DNA of 64,000 bases from Paramacrobiotus metropolitanus (GCF_019649055.1 NW_026570293.1:620001-684000); one strand, 5' to 3'; counted from the stretch's first letter, positions 20,534 through 32,422 are shown. Made by a program: numbers and translations. Notes: generated from the sequence alone by a model not told the origin.

Positions 20534-21089
20534 TGTTTTGATTCGGATGTTTTGCTTTGCAGCTAACCTGGTGAATCCACCTAGCGCCGCCCAATGCTGC
20601 ATATTTACTGCACGCCAACAGAAAATAATTTTCTTCATCACTCTAGTCACCACAAATGTCCTTATTTTTCGGCCCAGAACACATGACACTTCCGGTGTGA
20701 TTTTGGCAAAACAGAATAGAAAAAGTAGACATTTTATTGCTGTATATGACACAACTAAAACATAATATGTAATACTCTGTAGCTGTCATCCAGAAACGAG
20801 GAGAAATAAAAGAAGAAGCCGGCTCCAAACCGTTGGCAAGAAGCAGTAAGATGTCGCATCGAAAACGTTACAAGCGCGTATTTATCAAAAGCTCAGAATT
20901 ACACATATGCACCGCATTTCACTACCTTACCTTTCCATTTAAAAATCTGCTTATATGCTGCGTTTGTAAAATTCACGAGCCGCTCAACGGCGAATCGTGA
21001 TCCGTCGCCGGGCACGGCGACGCATGTGCCGATCGTCATCAAGGCCTTGAATTTCTGCGCGAAAATAAAACAAACACACGCATTGCCGG
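20534..21089. pseudogene. Inverted duplicate of the SLC6/Cys-rich gene 3' junction
   Basis: This segment matches, in inverse orientation, 59,480-60,075. On the minus strand it has the last SLC6 exon with its acceptor (GCGCAG then AAATTCAAGGCCTTGATG near 21,053) but lacks about 13 bases present in the functional exon, which changes frame. On the plus strand it has the last exon of the Cys-rich gene with acceptor (TTTGCAG ending 20,562), reading ANLVNPPSAAQCC, without the stop found in the functional copy. Both poly(A) signals are kept (AATAAA near 20,804 plus; near 20,733 minus). I see no upstream exons of either gene nearby, so it is probably a fragment. Confidence 0.8.
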
Positions 21090-21939
21090 CAGTATTAAAA
21101 CAAATATTATTTTGTTTTTTGAATTTAATAAGCAGTTAAAAAGATGCATAGACTATATACGGTAATATTCGACCGAAGCGTAGCGAAGGTCCTCTATGGG
21201 AAACGTGATGTCCGTTCGTCGGTCACCGCCATCTGATCTAAAAAGGAGGGGGACCGTAGCCTCATGCACTCATGAATCGGTGTTCGATCGTGCGCACTAA
21301 CAGTCGTTAAATGCGGGTAACATTGCTGATTGTGAGCTCGATTATGATGCAGTTACAGTAATTCGTGTGCTCTCATTGTAACCCACAACACAAGCAAACC
21401 GAACCGTCGACATGGCAATTGTCAATTCAGTACAGTACGTAAACTTTATGAAAAAGATCCCTGAAATGCTTTTTCGTTGACAATTTACAATTGTAATTGT
21501 ATAATTGTTTCTGTACAATAATGGCCGAAATAACGTTTTACTTTTCTGTGACTAACTGTAAAGGAAAAGTGTTGAAATGCATGGTTTACGAAATGAATGA
21601 TTCCCGAAATGAATGGTTTCCGAAATGAATGGTTTCCGAAATGATAGGGTGCCGTTTTAGAATGTTCTGTACCGTGAGGCATTTATTACATAGTGTTTCC
21701 ACAAAGCTTTGTGACTTGTCTAATTGTTAAAATAGCATCATTATCATTAGCCTTAAATTCTGCAAAAAATTTACTTACTCTCTCTTTAATGACTGTTTCC
21801 TACCTAGGTAAACACAAAAACAGATGTCTACGACAGCTTCGGATGTAATAAAATTATAGCAGTGTGGCTTTCCAATCTAGGTAGAATAAGCGGTTTAAGG
21901 CCACTAAATTAATATTGGTATTCAATAAATTTTATGGTT

Positions 21940-22012
21940 TCCGTTCTGAACAGAATTTCGGATGTCGAAAATTGACATCCTTTTGCTTGCCCAGTGCGGA
22001 AATTATCAAGAA
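21940..22012 (+). repeat. Interspersed repeat copy 1 (TGCGGAAATTA family)
   Basis: Shares GGTTTCCGTT..., a middle GATGTC...TGACATCC and the end TTTTGCTTGCCCAGTGCGGA with three other sites (about 29,935, 41,165 and 45,100). All are in the same orientation. Divergence is moderate. The class is unknown. Confidence 0.65.
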
Positions 22013-22911
22013 GACCAAATTTGCCTCAGGAGGATACTTCGTTAAATATGACTGTAGAAGAGAGCATGTTTATGCTACGTAACAACGATTCTACAGTTAC
22101 AGTTCCTTGGCGCTCAGTGCACGTACTATAAATCTTCGGCAGTATGGAGCCCGCTTAGTTGATTACAATAAATCAAAGAATTTTTTTAATTGCTCTACAT
22201 ATTGCTTCGTTTTGTAAAATAATAATATTATGTTAAAATAGGTAAATAGTAGGTTGATTGTGTTAGTCATTATATTCACGTAATCACTTACAATACGTGC
22301 TAATTAGAACATCGGAGACTGCGATACATAAAGGTTTTTTATGTCATCACTAATAAAAATTAATAGGCTGTTAAAGATCTTTACGGTTATGTATACTTAT
22401 ATGTATTATGTTATTGATAAAAATCGCAGTACTGTATATGCACCTTTTGTCCTTATCGGTGTATCTATCTACCGGAGAAACAAATTTGTATGCAGACAGT
22501 ATTGATGCATGGCGCCATGGCAACACAGTCATAAAATCCTGAAAGACAACTCCGCGCAATGCCTAATGCTTAAGTACTTTCTGATGCGGGCGCAACAAGA
22601 AATTTGCAAGCAAAGTGTAAAACATATTAATGCGGTATCTATGGGAGATGTTCCTAAGTTTAATCGAAAATTTTAATTGCTTTTTAATCCAGAATTCTAT
22701 CTCCAACATGGGATGGATATTGGACTTTTGTCCTGCGGAGGGAGTGTGGAGTTTCGTATCTTTTTCTGAACATTGACGTCGTGTAACCCGTCCGTGTTAG
22801 GCAAGTAAGTCAACTTTGCATTAACAGCCAGTTAAAGTAAAATCATTATTTGGAAAGAAAATCAATTTTATCTAGTAATACAAACATTACTGGACGCGAT
22901 GACACCTTGCG

Positions 22912-23072
22912 AGTTGCAACTAACCAATAAACTTTCAGCAAGCAATAACCTTTAACTTTCAGCAAGCTTTCAGCTTTTAACCTTCAGCAACCTTTCAAAA
23001 AGCAATAACCTTCAGCAAGCAATTTAACCAATAACCTTTAGCACAACTAACCAATAACCTTTCAGCAAGTTA
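22912..23072 (+). repeat. Imperfect tandem repeat, AACCTTTCAGCAAGC unit
   Basis: Units such as AATAACCTTTCAGCAAGC and CTAACCAATAACCTT recur at irregular spacing over about 160 bases. Non-coding by appearance. Confidence 0.75.
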
Positions 23073-24018
23073 AACAGCTAATGCAGATGCAACTGCGTAC
23101 TTAATTTAATAACTGCTGTGCTTTAACTTATCGAAACGTTTTACAGTTTAATGTTTGAAGTACAAGCGGCAGCTGACCAGGGAGACGGTCGTAAAGCAAA
23201 AAATTACAACTTCCTGTCTGGGCAGTGCGAGTTTAGCTTTGTCACAAATACAATGTAATTGCCCGTTTAGAGTACAAGCAACAAATATTAACTGGTCAGA
23301 AAAGGCAACCCGGACGCGTTTTCTTCCAGTTCTCTTAGATGGGACACTTAAGAGTCACCCGAAGCTGGATTGCTTCCTGTAGCGTCTTCTGCGAGAGCGA
23401 TGCTGATTCGTGGTTCAACGCTTCTCGTATTTGTTACCTTTTCGTTATCGATTATATGCGGCAGTCAGGGTTTTCGTCGGAACTCCTCTTTCTTTTTGTT
23501 TCGAAGTTAGCTTAGAATTATTCACTCATATCGCTGAGCGTTGTCAGCGGCCGAGCTGTCATTCGTTCTGCTTCTGCTCATGGGCGTTTACTTCCGTGGG
23601 TTTAACTACCGGCGCATGTACTTAGGGTGGCAATGATTTGAAGTGTATACAGCTTGTAACTATTAAGAAAACGAAAACCATATTGTGGGGACAAAGCCGA
23701 ATCCTTTGCGCCCGAAAATTTGGGGCTCGAAGCCAACTCCTATGCGCCCCGTAAGTCGGGGCGCATACCAATTATAATTTATCTATGCATTGAGCATAGC
23801 CAATTATCTACGAGGTTCTAAGAATTTTGAAAATTCTCAGCCGCGCTACAGCATGTATCTGCAAGTGTAATTAACACGAAAGATGCAAAGGCATCAGTAA
23901 AAGTAAGACACAACAGTCTTATACATTTAACGGTTCCCTGACACTTCGGCGGTTCGTCCGCCTGACTACTTGGCTACCGCATGTACTGTAGCGATAATTA
24001 CTTGGTTATTGCACTCAG

Positions 24019-24375
24019 TTACTTCAACCAGATTTTACAACAAAATTTCCGAACTAATTGCAAAATTAGAGTAATTGACTGCATCCATCTGCCCATAGCT
24101 AGATGCAAGTTTTTTGTGCCGTTTGGTGACCTCCAAGAACTTTCTTTTATGCTTCGGCTCGGCACCAGCCATGCGTGCAACGACTTCCGTTTTTTGATGA
24201 ACAATTTCCCGGCACAGCAGGTTAAAGAGCTGATATATACCGGGGTGGTCCTCATTAACAGCATAGCGAAAGTGCGATGCCATGTTTCCAGCCAATTAGT
24301 TGTACGGTGAATATTGTTGTTTGTCCAAGTAAATTCCAAAATTCGACCGGATACAGCGGCTGCCTCACAATACAA
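24019..24375 (-). pseudogene. MULE-type transposase C-terminal fragment (tentative)
   Basis: The minus frame 24035-24295 reads DHPGIYQLFNLLCREIVHQ, then MAGAEPKHKRKFLEVTKRHK and a SYG end. This resembles the C-terminal helix region of FLYWCH-associated Mutator-like transposases in invertebrates (a HPN-W-x-L-I...E...T...I-x-Q-x-x-x-G pattern followed by a basic KR-KY stretch). No catalytic DDE region is adjacent. A second frame (24019-24375) overlaps it out of phase. The nearby foldback element at 54 kb has the 9-bp target duplication expected of this superfamily. Confidence 0.4.
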
Positions 24376-26470
24376 TACATTTCGGCCAGTATACTAACGT
24401 TCATAAGTATTCAAACTAGGATTCACAAAAAAAATCGAAGGTTTCCTGTACAGTTTTTCAACTGCCGTAGTTTCGAAAAACCTTTCAGCCATTCTGCATT
24501 TTGTGCAACTGGAACTAGAATGTTCGGATTCTGATTGTGTCCGGAAACTGCGATTCCGACAAAGTCGCCTTTCTTCTTAAGTTCTTCCCAGGTGCTTATA
24601 TGAGTAGATATTTCGTTAACTAACTTATGAAATTTTTGTTACTTATCAGGAAAAATGTCAATCACTGTAAGCCTATGACAATACCTTACTTTTGTGACTA
24701 TTTTGTCGCCTAGAACTCAAAAAGTCAAAGTCAAGACAATTTCCTTGATCGCCCGAGCGGCCGAATTTCGATCAGCCAGGCGTATACCTCTTCGGATTTT
24801 TAGTCATGTAGAACTAATAGTACGGTGTTTGAGTGCAGAACACTGCGGTTCTGAATTCTGCAAACGAAGCCGAGGAGGTCTCCTGAACATAATACTAATT
24901 ATTACAACTTGGAATTTATCGTGCCACAACAAATTTTGTCCGTAGGACATAAAACTAGCTTGGTGCTGGCAAGCTCGTCGGAAATCGAGATTACAAAATG
25001 CAGAGAATACAATATTAAGTACAGTGTTTTATCGTAATTTCTTGTGCATATTATGCGTAATTTTGTATGCTTTTGCATAGTTCTTCTTAAAAAGCGTGTG
25101 CTTGCACATTTACTTATAGAATGTGGCGAATTAAAATTTGGCCACGGGCGTACGTATAAAGGCACTGCCGTAAGTTAGAACTATTCAATTCAACTGGTGT
25201 TACCAACCGGCGACGGTTGTTGTGTGAGTGGACCAACAGATAAACGAATGTATCAAAATAATGAAAACTGCTGTGATCCACTCATCCGAAACATGTTCTT
25301 AAATCTACGATTTCATACAGATGCGGTTAATAAGAATTTGCGATTAATTTGCTCGCCACACTTTTGGCATTCACTGATTGTACACGATGTACTTAGTTTT
25401 CTACCGGCGCATGCCCATCGGCGGTTCAGCTCGTTGTGGACCGCGAACGCTTAAAATGGCAGCCGAGACAGAAGCAGGCGATTTGTGAAGCAGCTAAGTA
25501 GTTTGGAGTCAAGTTCTGACCAGTCGACCACCTACAACGCATAGAAATGACTTCTATTTTGAGCCTAATCGGTTGTACTGCGTACCGTACGTACGTACTT
25601 GGAATGTTTGTATAATTTTACAGTAATAAGTACCATCATTACTAAGTCTCTATAGTTAGTAAATTCAGTAATAAGTAATTCCTGTTTCCGCCACGGTATA
25701 TGTCGATACACGTACTAGCAGGTACAAGTACCTATAAGAAATAAACTAGCACTACGACGTCTACGAGTAGTAGTACTGAAAGAACTGCTGCACTAAAACT
25801 TCATGCGATGTTATGTAGTAGAACTGCATAACATCGCATATTCCCTCGGCAACATACAGTACGTTAATGAACGTTTTTGGCCCGAAGGAAAGTGCAACGC
25901 ATAAATTAATTAATTACTATTATTATGAGCAGTTCATAATAACTGATAATTATATTAATTTGAAACAACAGATCCAGCACATAGACTCAGGCGTACTTGG
26001 TATTTCTGCAGAAATTCAGAAATGTCAAGATATCGTAAAAGAATTCTCAGCCCAGCTACTTATCTGCCAGTCGTGTTCCCAAATTCGTATACATTAGATA
26101 AAAGCTTTTCGGTAGTGTGTGCCACCTTTACTTTCCTGAAAAACCCTGGCTACAAGCAGTAAAGACATGCCGAGCACTTGTTGGTGCAAAAAAACGTGAT
26201 CGCAGTGTGTGAGAGGATTGTTGATCATCTTTCCCTGGCGCTCAGTTCTGCGTAAATCGTAGCTATACAGTAGTTGCTCACCTTTGAATTTTTAGGACAG
26301 AAGGCGCTCTTGATGTTCGCCAGATTTCCGAAAAATTCGGTCATGTCTGTCGCAACGTGATTCGCTGTAATACAAATCTTTTCGATCCATTAAGAATTTG
26401 CAGTTTCGAACAACCAACTAAGGTAATACGGTGGTTAATGAATTCTTTCCTTGTAGTATTCCGTAATACT
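24376..26470. other. No supported gene
   Basis: AT-rich sequence with only short frames. The plus frame 25867-26097 has some helix-like composition but no splice or domain support. A perfect short hairpin lies at 25,803-25,839. Confidence 0.4.
25803..25839. repeat. Perfect 13-bp hairpin
   Basis: ATGCGATGTTATG (25803-25815) and its exact complement CATAACATCGCAT (25827-25839) flank an 11-base loop. There is no T tract after it and no known RNA gene is evident. Confidence 0.85.
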
Positions 26471-26499
26471 CGCATGTGCCTAACTACGAAATGAACGAG

Positions 26500-26760
26500 C
26501 GCTACTCACATTGGGGTCAGCCAGGAAAACCGGCGTGTGCGATACTGCCAGAAAGTATCGACGAAGCCATCACGGTCTTTCCTTGGCTGTTCGTGTATTA
26601 TAAAGCCAACGGTATGCATCAGTTCGTGCTGGATCGTACCATGCCCCACGCCACCGTCTTGCGGTAAAACATGTAGCGCCACGACAGTCCAGTACATGCA
26701 TCGCGTGCCCGCTGAAAAGTTCCTTTGTATCACTGTAACCAACCGATACAAGCGTTTTCT
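26500..26760 (-). pseudogene. Astacin-type zinc metalloprotease fragment
   Basis: The minus strand reads GTIQHELMHTVGFIIHEQPR followed by KDRDGFVD. Astacins have GT(I/V)xHELMHALGFxHExxRxDRDxxV, where HExxHxxGxxH binds catalytic zinc. Here one extra residue (Ile-Ile where one residue is usual) separates Gly from the third His, so the spacing is HExxHxxGxxxH. The upstream part that should hold the substrate-binding strand is scrambled, and the fragment ends in a stop soon after. Probably a one-exon relic; a cryptic exon of a larger gene cannot be excluded. Confidence 0.65.
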
Positions 26761-27157
26761 TTTTTTTGACGGGTGGGCGAGAGTTTTCGCAATCTGTTGT
26801 TGTGTCGTTAATATGTATCAAGATGATAGCGTACGTACCACGGCAATTTTGATTAATGAATCCATGCTATCGTTTTCGAACCAAACAATTTTTTGCTCCA
26901 TTTTTATTGCGTTCTACATTTGCATCTTCAGTTGTAAGCAATTATCAGATGAACAGTTTGTCATGGAAGTTAGCGCTCAGTCATATCTTCCTAAACTTAA
27001 ATATTTTTGAAGAAGAGTGTCCGGTTTCTTAGTCAGGTCATTTCTAGGCTGAAGGCTGAGTGTCAGTAAAGCATTATTCCGGTGTTGGTCTCCTTGGTGA
27101 TTTGAATAAGGCCTGTAAGGGTGCCATAATTATGTTTCTGTTGCTTTCGACGTTTAT

Positions 27158-28260
27158 TTAGCGGTGCTGCGAGCACCCTTTCCAACTGCTATGTTGGTCG
27201 CCTTTTACTATTTTTCCCGTATCTGCTGCCACTACTGTGCAGTTGTGATCATTGACCATGGTTTTCGTTTGAGGTTTATGGCCGTGTGATCTGGGAGAAG
27301 GCCTCAGTGCGTCGGTTTCGATTGTGCCTACAAACCAGTGGCGCCCTTCGTCGTCCCGGGCGTAGTTGGCGCTTTGAATCTGGTTGCCCAAAAACACGTC
27401 AAAGGTAAAGGCAAACGAGTATTTCAGGCAGTCATTTTCCCAGGCGAGTGTCCGTAGACCGGGACGCACTCGATTTTCATCGGTGCCGGCCGTACCGCTT
27501 GACCGGCGCGATGCATTGATTTTGTTGGCTATAATTGTGGCACCCGACTCACGATCAGTTGCTCCACAGTTTTCTCCTCCGTTTCAGACAACCGCCTTTC
27601 TGGCAAATGTTATGCGATCGTCTCCGTGAATCCATGGTCATGGTCTTCCGAAGCCGGCAGGTGAATGACGTACATGATATAAGCTACATCCTGCCATGCC
27701 ACAAGCTTTAGGCTGTCCACCGGCTGGTTTTTGTGACTTGTCGTAATGCTTTCGTTGTGGGAATTGACTTCCGCCGGCGTGGACAGTAAGCGCCAACCCT
27801 CTTACAAACTAGCTTTACTGAGCTGTATGGGAATGTGTCATGCAGCGGATGCGTCTTTAACGTTTTGGCATTACCGCCAGGATTTATAAAAACGTAATGT
27901 CCCCGTACGTCTCTATTGCTTGACCGCTCTCAACTCTGTCAGCCATTTCTACCCCCGGGTTTGATTTTCGTCCAGTTTGTTGTCGCGAAATGGTTTCAGT
28001 TCAGCACATATTCGATAAAAATACGATGGCAGTTCCGATACACTACACGCAGAGTGATTTTCTGCCGTGGTGACCTGAACAGAAGTTACCATTCCGTTTC
28101 CCTTACGAGCAAAATACACCACATCCAATGTTGGCTGAATTCGCGATTCCGGAATTAACCAGTATTCTTTTGCGTCGTCGGTTTCTCTGTCCTCAGATGT
28201 AGACATATTCCTCCTATTCCTCCTATTCTCTTGTAAAAAGGTACAGCGGCAGCAACGCAA
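27158..28260 (-). pseudogene. Possible Crinkler/RHS-type protein remnant (tentative)
   Basis: The frame 27949-28260 reads PTLDVVYFARKGNGMVTSVQ then VTTAENHSACSVSELPSYFY, and further on a HYVFINPGG motif appears at about 27,880-27,900. The order D...QVT...H...L...(Y/F)(V/I)xxP resembles the REase-like C-terminal region of eukaryotic CRN/RHS effector proteins. The section 27158-27469 is open (103 residues) and has WFVGTIETDALRP but no domain I know. Frame changes and stops lie between. The match is by motif pattern only and could be chance. Confidence 0.25.
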
Positions 28261-28493
28261 CCACGCTTCCAGTCTCTTTGAACACGCTTTCCTTGAATTC
28301 GTTTTCGTTTATTTTGAACCTTTTTTCTTCACTCCGGTTTCACTATCTCTCTAGCTCTTTTTTTAGCCATAGCAAAAACAAACCCTTTGAAGTAATCTTC
28401 AAAAGCTTGATTTTTTTATTAACATAATAACCTATGTCTTCTCCTTGTTTTTTACCCGTCTTCGGCTGTCACTTTCTGGATCACTTTTGATTT

Positions 28494-29115
28494 TCAAAAG
28501 CGCTCACGAAATCCGTCGTGAACGTTAACTTTTTCTTTTTTCTTTTCTCGCCGCACTCCAGTGAGTTCATACAACCTACTTTGGTTGTCTATGTCAGTGC
28601 CAGTATCACCCCTAAAAAAACTTAAAACGTCGAATTCAATTTCACGCAGTCCTTTGTGAAACAAGTTGCGTGCGAAGTATTCCGCAGCGTCCCACTTTAC
28701 ATCAAATAAGCGTTTCGGCATATTCAACTAATTCCAGTGCCAACTCATCTTTGTTCCAAATTTCGCCGCACCTATAAGTGCAGCTGAAAAACAATTACGA
28801 CAAGTACATACAGTAATTACGGTACCTGTCGTGATTTTTTTGAAACATCTGTCGCCAGACTGCAGAAATTTCTTACCCTGCAGGGCTTTAGCAGATTCTT
28901 TTCGTTCCCATGAACAATGTTCCCAATTCGCACACACGACCCACGTCCTTATCCCATTTAACCTCTATGGAGGAAATGAATATCAGTCTGCGATTTTTGA
29001 GGCGGACGTTATCTTTTGAGTCGTCATCGACTTCCTGGTCTTCAGCTTTTCTCCAGCTTTTGAATTTCTTCCAGAACGGTTCGTAGGTTTCTGCGGCAGT
29101 CTTTTTTCTCAATGG
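28494..29115 (-). CDS. Unknown minus-strand coding pieces (28.5-29.1 kb)
   Basis: Two minus frames with protein-like composition: 28888-29112, reading KKTAAETYEPFWKKFKSWRK and RLIFISSIEVKWDKDVG, and 28494-28727, reading VKWDAAEYFARNLFHKGLRE and IEFDVLSFFRG. A GT donor may link them (EVKWDKD.. and DVKWDAA.. look like related ends), but I cannot place a clean intron. They lie upstream, on the same strand, of the possible CRN/RHS-like remnant and might be part of it. Function unknown. Confidence 0.3.
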
Positions 29116-29934
29116 TAACCGTCAATAAAAGCAACGCGCGGTTGGTCGTCATAAATGTTACTGATTATTTTAACAGAATGTCACTTCTTCAAGTACCTGT
29201 ATTTTATTAAGTGGTGAACTGTGACAAACCCAAGGTAACAATCTCGTTGTGATTCTTACTTAAAAAGTCACTATAATATTATTAATTTTATCTGTAACGG
29301 CAAGTAACGTGCTTATCAACATGCTGTATTCATCAGCACCTCGAGACATTAATAACAAGCTGTCAGTTCTCGAAGGTCCTCCTTGAAACCGAAGCATGCT
29401 AGCAACATAGACGAAAGATATATATCCTGACTTCTAGTACTGTTATACAGTAGTTAAGTACAAATCCATCTGTCTTCGACAACCAACCATCGGCCTATTC
29501 AGCGCCGAGCATCGTGGGCAGCGTACTAATGATGCCGTTGAATATGATTTTGTTTACAGTTGTGCCGGGATTCTCGCCTCGCAGGTCTCTGCTTGAGTAA
29601 CTTGTATGAGTAGGTCTCTAAATGTCCAGGTCGCTTTTTCTGAACCAGTCTTTTCGAATCATAAATGTATTTTGCAGATTTTTTGCTTATTAAAAGGGAG
29701 AGGTCTTGTACTTATTACGGGAAGGCTAGCCGCGCAAAGACGAAAATGCGCATTCGGTTTGCGTAGAAAGGGCCGACTTTTTCTGTCGTATATCCGGCAG
29801 AAGTATTCGTACTTAGCTTCTTGTTACTTATCAATATTTATTGAGCTAAAGGCTGTATTACAACAATGTAAAATAGCGTTGGTGCTGAAGATTGTACGAA
29901 TATACTGTGCCAACGCAAGTTGTGAACGTGTGTT

Positions 29935-30005
29935 TTGGTTTCCGTGTTTGGCAACATTTGGATGTCATTAACTGATATCCGTTTGCCTGCCGATTGCGGA
30001 AACTG
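29935..30005 (+). repeat. Interspersed repeat copy 2 (TGCGGAAATTA family)
   Basis: GGTTTCCGTGTTTGGCAACA, then GGATGTC, GATATCC and GTTTGCCTGCCGATTGCGGA match copies near 21,940, 41,165 and 45,100. Confidence 0.65.
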
Positions 30006-30210
30006 AACAGCTTTTATTGTATCGAACAACCCAGTGCTGGATACCATACCAGTAAATACTAACAGAAAAGCGCGGCGTGCACATGAATACTAACTTTGCT
30101 ACCCTGTAATAAAGCGGTGTCATATCAAAGATTTATACCGTAGTTTGCACTGAGCAGTATCATTCTGGTAGTTGCCACTTGCCAGTAAGTATTGCCTTGT
30201 ACCGGTAAAT

Positions 30211-30300
30211 CTAACATCGCTAACTACCTAAATAAATTGCATAAGTACTTGTGTTATGTATTGCACATTGTAGATTCACGGTTTGTAGTACGAGAATAAT
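30211..30300 (+). repeat. Repeat block B, copy 1
   Basis: The 90-base block starting CTAACATCGCTAACTACCTA and ending TTTGTAGTACGAGAATA recurs nearly identically at 32,529-32,618. The two differ mainly by a few inserted bases after ATTGCATAAG. Confidence 0.9.
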
Positions 30301-30859
30301 ATATTACAAGAAACTGCCTCGGCTTCGCCTCCGCGTTTCTTGTGGTCCATGGGCATTTTATTTGAATTTGAATAAATATTTATTAGAAATTTAGAATAAC
30401 ATCTATATTTCGTCGAAACATGATCGGTACATGCAATAGGGCAAACACGAATTTTAATTATATGAAAATAAAAGTTCATGATTCTCTCAACCTTGAAAGC
30501 ATTCCCTTTGGCTGTACATGCAGATAAGTTTTACGATATCCACTACCCGAAAAAGAAAGCCGAAATATAGCCGAAAGTTTACGGTATCATCATATTGCAC
30601 TTTCTTCTAGAAAAACCTATCAAAGCGGAATAAATAAATTTACTGAGTTTTGCCAGTTGTATCGCCTATCTCCGTTGAACGTTACAGAGGACGTAATTGT
30701 ACGGTATATAGCATACCTTTTTAACCGTGGTATTTCTTATTCGTCAGTCAAAGTTTATTTATCCGCGCAAGAGGTGTGAAATTCGAAACACTGGATTACT
30801 AGTTCGGTGGCTCGTCACTTTACTGGCTCTTTTCACTGGAAAGTGGTGGGTGCCCGTAG

Positions 30860-31290
30860 TGTACGTCCAATGACTCCGGTCAGTAGTGGTACCTCGGCTA
30901 CTTGCTTACCTAACCGGTTCTGTTCCCCGGACAGTAGTGGTAGTTCGATCGGTTGCTCACCTAACGGACTCTGTGCACTCGACAGTAGTGGTAGCTCGGT
31001 CACTCGTATCACCAAACGGGCTTTCTGCGGCGGACAGCAGTGGTAGTTCGGTCACTCATATACACTGTACAATAATGACAGCTTGGTCACCCGCTCACCT
31101 ACCGGGCTTTTTGCGCCGGACAGTAATGACGGCTCGGTCAACCGCTCACATAGCAATCCGTAGTGGTAGTTCGGTCACTCACTGGCTTAGCGGGCTATTG
31201 TAACTAGAATATAGTGGTATTTCGGTCACTCGCTGAACTAACGGGTTTGTGCACTGAACAGCTGCGGTAGTTCGGTCTATCACTGATTTA
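30860..31290 (+). repeat. Minisatellite, about 58-base unit, about 8 copies
   Basis: Units carry GACAGTAGTGGTAGTTCGGT followed by CACTCG, CTCACCTAACGGGCT and a short variable part. Copies are 70-90% alike by eye, with unit length 45-62 bases. An open frame (30886-31203) crosses the array but keeps no conserved peptide repeat, so it is probably non-coding. Confidence 0.8.
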
Positions 31291-31480
31291 AATTTAACAG
31301 ACAATCACAGTATTGATCGTGTAGCGAGCGATAGCTGCTCGGCCGGCACTTGTTTAGAAATTGTCCTCGATGTAGTCGTTAGATATGTAGTCGTTCTTGT
31401 CGTAATAACGGTCTGCTAATTAAACTCATTCTGATATTCTAATTAGTAGGAAATACTTTCATTTTTTAACTCTATCTTAC

Positions 31481-32159
31481 CAGGGCTCGGTCACCACCTC
31501 CCCCCTCAGAAAAATCTCATTTTTTGTTTGAAGACACAATAGGTATGGGGAACACTTAAAAAAATTCTTTCATCGGCAATGGTCCAGTGGGCGTGGCTAA
31601 CCACGATTTACTGGTTGACATTATTACATGTATAGCCATTGCCGTATTGCTGCACGTAATTATGGTGTTACAGATTACACTGATAAATTCATTTTGCGAG
31701 TTCTGTGTTATCTATTACCACTGTAGTTTTACTTCTTGATTTGATTCTGCTTCCTAATTAATTGTTTTGGAAAATTAAAATTGTTAGAGAACTCGGCAGT
31801 GGCGACTGCACTGAAACCCGAACAGAGCGTGTGCTGCATTTTAGAGCTGGATACGTGGCGAGATTCTTTAAAAATGCCACTTTTTCAAAACAGTGAATTA
31901 GGAAGCAAAATCAAATCAAGGAGTAAAACTAAAGTGGTAATGAATAATACAGAACTGGCAAAATAAATTTATCAGTGTATTGAGTTTAATGGGTAACACC
32001 ATATGCGCCGCAATACGGCAGCACGGCAACACATGCAATAATGTCGACCGTGAAATTCGGGTTTGGCCACGCCCACTGAACAATGCCGATGAGTATTTTA
32101 GTGTTCCTATACCTGTGTCAAACAAAAACGAGATTTTCTGAGAAGAGGTGGAAGCCCTG
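31481..32159. mobile_element. Foldback element, about 280-base arms
   Basis: Positions 31481-31762 and 31883-32159 are inverted copies with about 75-80% identity by eye, separated by about 120 bases. Ends are CAGGGCT/AGCCCTG, like hAT-type termini (CAGGG). Both arms hold CAGTGGGCGTGGC, TACACTGATAAATT and GATTTGATT(C/T)TGCTTCCTAATT. Flanks show no clear target duplication (TATCTTAC versus AATGAACA). No transposase frame. Confidence 0.85.
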
Positions 32160-32422
32160 AATGAACATTTAGCAACACTGTCTGTTTAAAATTCCACGAC
32201 GATAATTTTTATTATAATAATTTAGTTACATACATTTGGTGAAGGTAGTCAAAACTCTTCCGCTTCGGCGTTCGAACCGGGAGAGGTTTTGAACGAAATG
32301 AATACTATCTGGCCGGGTTTTCGACTACGGGCTTTCAGAATATAATATTGGTTTTGGTCAGTCTTTTCTGGTTTGCCGGCTCTGGTGTATCCCATTCGTG
32401 GCAATATAGATCTGAATCTGGA

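Larger units (their letters stand above)
21090..24018. other. Gene-poor stretch with short tandem repeats
   Basis: No gene is supported. Visible structure: a CCGAAATGAATGGTTT-type tandem repeat at about 21,590-21,645; an interspersed repeat copy at about 21,940-22,010; a CAATAACCTTCAGCAAG-like repeat with about six units at 22,912-23,072. The minus-strand paralogue of SLC6, if complete, should have had exons here; I found none. Confidence 0.5.
29116..30780. other. No supported gene
   Basis: AT-rich. Contains an interspersed repeat copy (29,935-30,005) and the 90-base block B (30,211-30,300) that recurs at 32.5 kb. The plus frame 29606-29971 (121 residues) is basic and has no domain or splice support. 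Confidence 0.4.

Noticed and set aside
21100-23400. Remaining exons of an SLC6 paralogue upstream of the copy at 21 kb
   Set aside because: No sequence like exon 12 ([11 protein letters not shown]) or other transporter motifs was found on the minus strand there.
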